Source: Pseudomonas palleroniana (GTDB taxonomy: Bacteria > Pseudomonadota > Gammaproteobacteria > Pseudomonadales > Pseudomonadaceae). Taken from it: DNA of 64,000 nucleotides. The translations under genes and the position numbers were made by a program. Below, in pieces: positions 61,912-64,000 of this stretch; the first letter of the stretch is position 1; every line of letters begins with the position of its first letter. Under the pieces are notes generated by a model. The model was not told the DNA's origin. It saw nothing but the letters and a program-made list of their open reading frames with translations, and did not search any database. The stretch spans positions 1 through 64,000 of the forward strand of contig NZ_PYWX01000090.1 in NCBI RefSeq assembly GCF_003031675.1. The letters are read 5' to 3'.

Positions 61912-62559
61912 ATGGGACTGACCGATTACCGCGCGTTGCTGATCGATTGTGATGGCGTCCTGGTGGATCGCGACTCGGGCGTGCTGGCGGCGTTGCAGCC
62001 GCTGCTCGACAGCCGGGGTGGCAAGCCGCCGCCTCGGGAAGAGGTACTGGCCGAGTTCCACACGGTGATCACGGGCCTGTACCCACGTTTTGCCGAGCTT
62101 GGCGTCAGCGGCATGTTGTGTTTCGCCCATCGGCAGCTGGCTGAGCGTTGGGGGCTGGCGGCCAATTGGGAGGAGGGGATGAGCTTTGCTCGTTCGGCAG
62201 GCAACTGGTCGCTGTTCGAAGATGCGCCCGGGGCAATGCTGTACTTGCGCAAGTTCTATCGCCTGCTGGTGCGTGGCGACCGCAATTTCGAAGACCGTGG
62301 GCTGTTGTGCGAGCGCCTGGGTATAGAAACCGACGATTTCATCTCACTGGTCGATGCCCAACAATGGCTTGACCAGCAAGGCCCGCAGGTCCAGCCTGTA
62401 TTGCATGTAACCCAACCTTCAGTGGACGCCGACCTGGCGCTGGATCGCTGCCTGATCGGCCGTCAGCGGGCTCGACAGCCCGTGCCGTGCGCGGCCGACT
62501 ATTGCATCAACAGCATGGCTGACTTGGTGGCTCAGCATCAGTTGTCGTTACGGCGCTGA
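61912..62559 (+). CDS. HAD-superfamily protein with incomplete catalytic motifs
   Basis: 215-residue protein of the same shape as the HAD protein at 48081. Motif I is intact (LLIDCDGVLVDRD), but where motif II should have Ser/Thr-Asn the sequence reads RLLVRGDRNFED. The C-terminal part (PVLHVTQPSVDADL) resembles motif IV. GGAGG about 10 bases upstream of the ATG at 61912 supports the start. Its reaction is unknown and catalysis may be altered. It lies between the aminotransferase and the Lrp regulator. Confidence 0.8.
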   Translation: MGLTDYRALLIDCDGVLVDRDSGVLAALQPLLDSRGGKPPPREEVLAEFHTVITGLYPRFAELGVSGMLCFAHRQLAERWGLAANWEEGMSFARSAGNWSLFEDAPGAMLYLRKFYRLLVRGDRNFEDRGLLCERLGIETDDFISLVDAQQWLDQQGPQVQPVLHVTQPSVDADLALDRCLIGRQRARQPVPCAADYCINSMADLVAQHQLSLRR

Positions 62560-62604
62560 TCTTGCTAGAAGATTGTCTTACAAACGGCAGTCAAGAGGTA
62601 CGCA

Positions 62605-63093
62605 ATGGAAGGGCTCGTCAAGCTGGACCGGATTGACATCAGTATTCTGGTGGAATTGCAAAAAGACGGCCGGATGACCAACGTCAGCCTGGCCGATGCC
62701 GTGGGGTTGTCTGCAAGCCCGTGCCTGCAGAGGGTCAAGCGGTTGGAGTCAGCCGGGTATATCTCCAGCTACAAGGCGCATTTGAACCTGGCCAAGATCA
62801 CCGATTCGGTCACGGTATTCACCGAAATCACCCTCAGCGACCACAAACGTGAAGATTTCGCCAAGTTCGAATCCAACATCCGCCTGGTGGACGAAGTGCT
62901 CGAATGCCACTTGATCAGTGGCGGCTACGACTATCTGGTGCGCTTCATGACCCGCAGCATCCAGCACTATCAGGAAGTTGTGGAGGGCTTGCTGGACAAG
63001 AACATCGGCATCTCAAAGTACTTCAGCTACATCGTGATCAAGTCACCGGTGTTGAAGGACGGTGTGCCGTTGCGCAAGCTTCTGCGCCACTGA
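62605..63093 (+). CDS. Lrp/AsnC family transcriptional regulator
   Basis: 162-residue regulator with an N-terminal helix-turn-helix (about 5-60: LDRIDISILVELQKDGRMTNV, ASPCLQRVKRLESAGYI) and a C-terminal RAM ligand-binding domain (about 75-155, with CHLISGGYDYLVRF). GAGG six bases before the ATG sets the start. Lrp-type proteins sense amino acids, so it is a good candidate regulator of the preceding catabolic genes. Confidence 0.93.
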   Translation: MEGLVKLDRIDISILVELQKDGRMTNVSLADAVGLSASPCLQRVKRLESAGYISSYKAHLNLAKITDSVTVFTEITLSDHKREDFAKFESNIRLVDEVLECHLISGGYDYLVRFMTRSIQHYQEVVEGLLDKNIGISKYFSYIVIKSPVLKDGVPLRKLLRH

Positions 63094-63142
63094 CACCGTC
63101 CCGCGCAAGACATGGCCGGCGTGCTTGAAGCCGTCCATGCCC

Positions 63143-64000
63143 TCAAGTGCGTGTGCGCCAGTTCAGAATCAGCAGCGTCAATACCCCTGCCACAATCCCC
63201 CAGAACGCCGAACCGATGGAAAACAAGGTAAAGCCTGACGCGGTGACCATAAAGGTGATCAGCGCCGCTTCGCGTTCCTTCGGTTCATTCATGGCGATGC
63301 TCAGGCCATTGATAATCGAGCCAAACAACGCCAAGGCGGCAATCGACAGCACCAACTCCTTGGGCAAGGCCGCAAACAACGCCGCCAACGTGGCGCCGAA
63401 TACCCCCGCTATGCCATAGAACACACCGCACCAGACCGCGGCGGTATAGCGCTTGTTGCGGTCTTCATGGGCGTGGGGGCCCGTGCAGATCGCCGCGCTG
63501 ATCGCCGCCAGGTTGATGCCGTGGGAGCCGAAGGGCGCCAGCACCAGCGAGGCCAGGCCGGTGGCAGTGATCAGCGGCGAGGCGGGCACGTTGTAGCCGT
63601 CGGCTCGCAACACGGCAACGCCGGGCATATTTTGTGAAGTCATTGCCACCACGAACAGCGGGATACCGATGCTGATGGTCGCCGCCAGCGAGAAGTGCGG
63701 CGTGGTCCACACAGGTGTCGCCACCTCCAGATGAAAGCCGCTGAAGTCCAGCAGGCCCATCAACCCCGACAGCAGCGTGCCGATGATCAGCGCGGCCAGC
63801 ACCGCATAGCGCGGTGACAGGCGCTTGATGATCAGATAAGTGAAAAACATCCCCAGTACCAGGCCGGTGCGATGCTGTGCGGCGACAAAAATCTCGCTGC
63901 CGATCTTGAACAGAATCCCGGCCAGCAATGCCGCCGCCAACGATGCGGGAATGCGTTTGACCAGCTTTTCAAAGCTGCCGGTCATCCCGCAGATCGTCAC
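63143..64000 (-). CDS. benE: BenE family benzoate/H+ symporter (N-terminal part outside window)
   Basis: The C-terminal 285 residues of a BenE-type transporter, with about nine hydrophobic segments. Family sequences are clear: SQNMPGVAVLRADGYNVP, APFGSHGINLAAISAAICTG and EPKEREAALITFMVTASG. The reading frame continues past base 64000, so the start is not seen. BenE proteins move benzoate or related compounds; the true substrate may differ since no benzoate catabolic gene is in view. Confidence 0.88.
   Translation of the reverse strand: MTICGMTGSFEKLVKRIPASLAAALLAGILFKIGSEIFVAAQHRTGLVLGMFFTYLIIKRLSPRYAVLAALIIGTLLSGLMGLLDFSGFHLEVATPVWTTPHFSLAATISIGIPLFVVAMTSQNMPGVAVLRADGYNVPASPLITATGLASLVLAPFGSHGINLAAISAAICTGPHAHEDRNKRYTAAVWCGVFYGIAGVFGATLAALFAALPKELVLSIAALALFGSIINGLSIAMNEPKEREAALITFMVTASGFTLFSIGSAFWGIVAGVLTLLILNWRTRT

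Noticed and set aside
60430..62130. 566-codon open frame antisense to the aminotransferase
   Set aside because: Shadow frame crossing an intergenic region; the aminotransferase motifs lie on the plus strand.

Overview
The window is GC-rich chromosomal DNA from a Pseudomonas of the fluorescens group. Three things support this. The gene order ppsR-ppsA-hydrolase-rraA-cmaX-crfX-cmpX-sigX-oprF-cobA-nas/nir, followed by pyrD-rmf-rlmL-dacB-yggL, is the conserved Pseudomonas core order as I know it from P. aeruginosa. The intergenic REP palindromes (core GGGGGCTTGCTCCC) are typical of the fluorescens group. OprF has a proline-rich hinge. I see no tRNA, rRNA, CRISPR array, prophage or insertion sequence.

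Layout. (1) 1-3346: REP palindromes and a small tandem duplication, then an ABC importer pair on the minus strand (ATPase and duplicated permease) with no binding protein nearby. (2) 3576-10649: a sulfur/cysteine island. On the minus strand are an EamA-type exporter, a JAMM + ThiS/MoaD-like + E1 + rhodanese fusion protein, a cysteine-synthase-like PLP enzyme, a serine acetyltransferase with an extra C-terminal region, and an AlaX tRNA-editing protein. A MocR-type PLP regulator diverges from them. This looks like a nearly complete protein-thiocarboxylate route to cysteine or a cysteine analogue, with export and tRNA proofreading attached. It is my leading candidate for an under-described system. 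(3) 10805-15274: PEP synthase, its regulatory kinase/phosphorylase and a hydrolase. (4) 15505-19944: RraA-like protein and the CmaX-CrfX-CmpX-SigX-OprF envelope cluster. (5) 20006-31352: assimilatory nitrate/nitrite reduction (nirB-nirD-nasC-cobA; nasA plus a PP2C/kinase fusion; nasS-nasT). Each of its three transcription units starts with a sigma-54-type promoter and a leader holding ANTAR-type hexaloop hairpins followed by an intrinsic terminator, so NasT should control all three, including its own operon.

(6) 31590-33537: a three-gene insertion between nasS and pyrD with type III secretion character: N-terminal secretin domains only, a HilA-like DNA-binding domain only, and an IagB-like transglycosylase. 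(7) 33624-42791: core genes pyrD, rmf, rlmL, a CHASE/PAS/GGDEF diguanylate cyclase, dacB and yggL, with a nested repeat structure at 34670-34937. (8) 43052-63093: a catabolic region with two FAD amine/amino-acid oxidoreductases, two aldehyde dehydrogenases, a bicupin, a double GNAT, two HAD proteins, a peptide-type ABC importer, an M20 deacylase, a tartrate/D-malate-type dehydrogenase, a hydroxypyruvate-reductase-like enzyme, a class III aminotransferase and an Lrp regulator. Together they suggest uptake, deacylation, deamination and oxidation of an amine or N-acylated amino acid; the substrate is unknown. The two oxidoreductase operons share a 38-bp upstream element. (9) 63143-64000: the 3' part of a BenE-type transporter, cut by the window edge.

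All assignments come from reading the sequence and from knowledge of the protein families. No database search was run.
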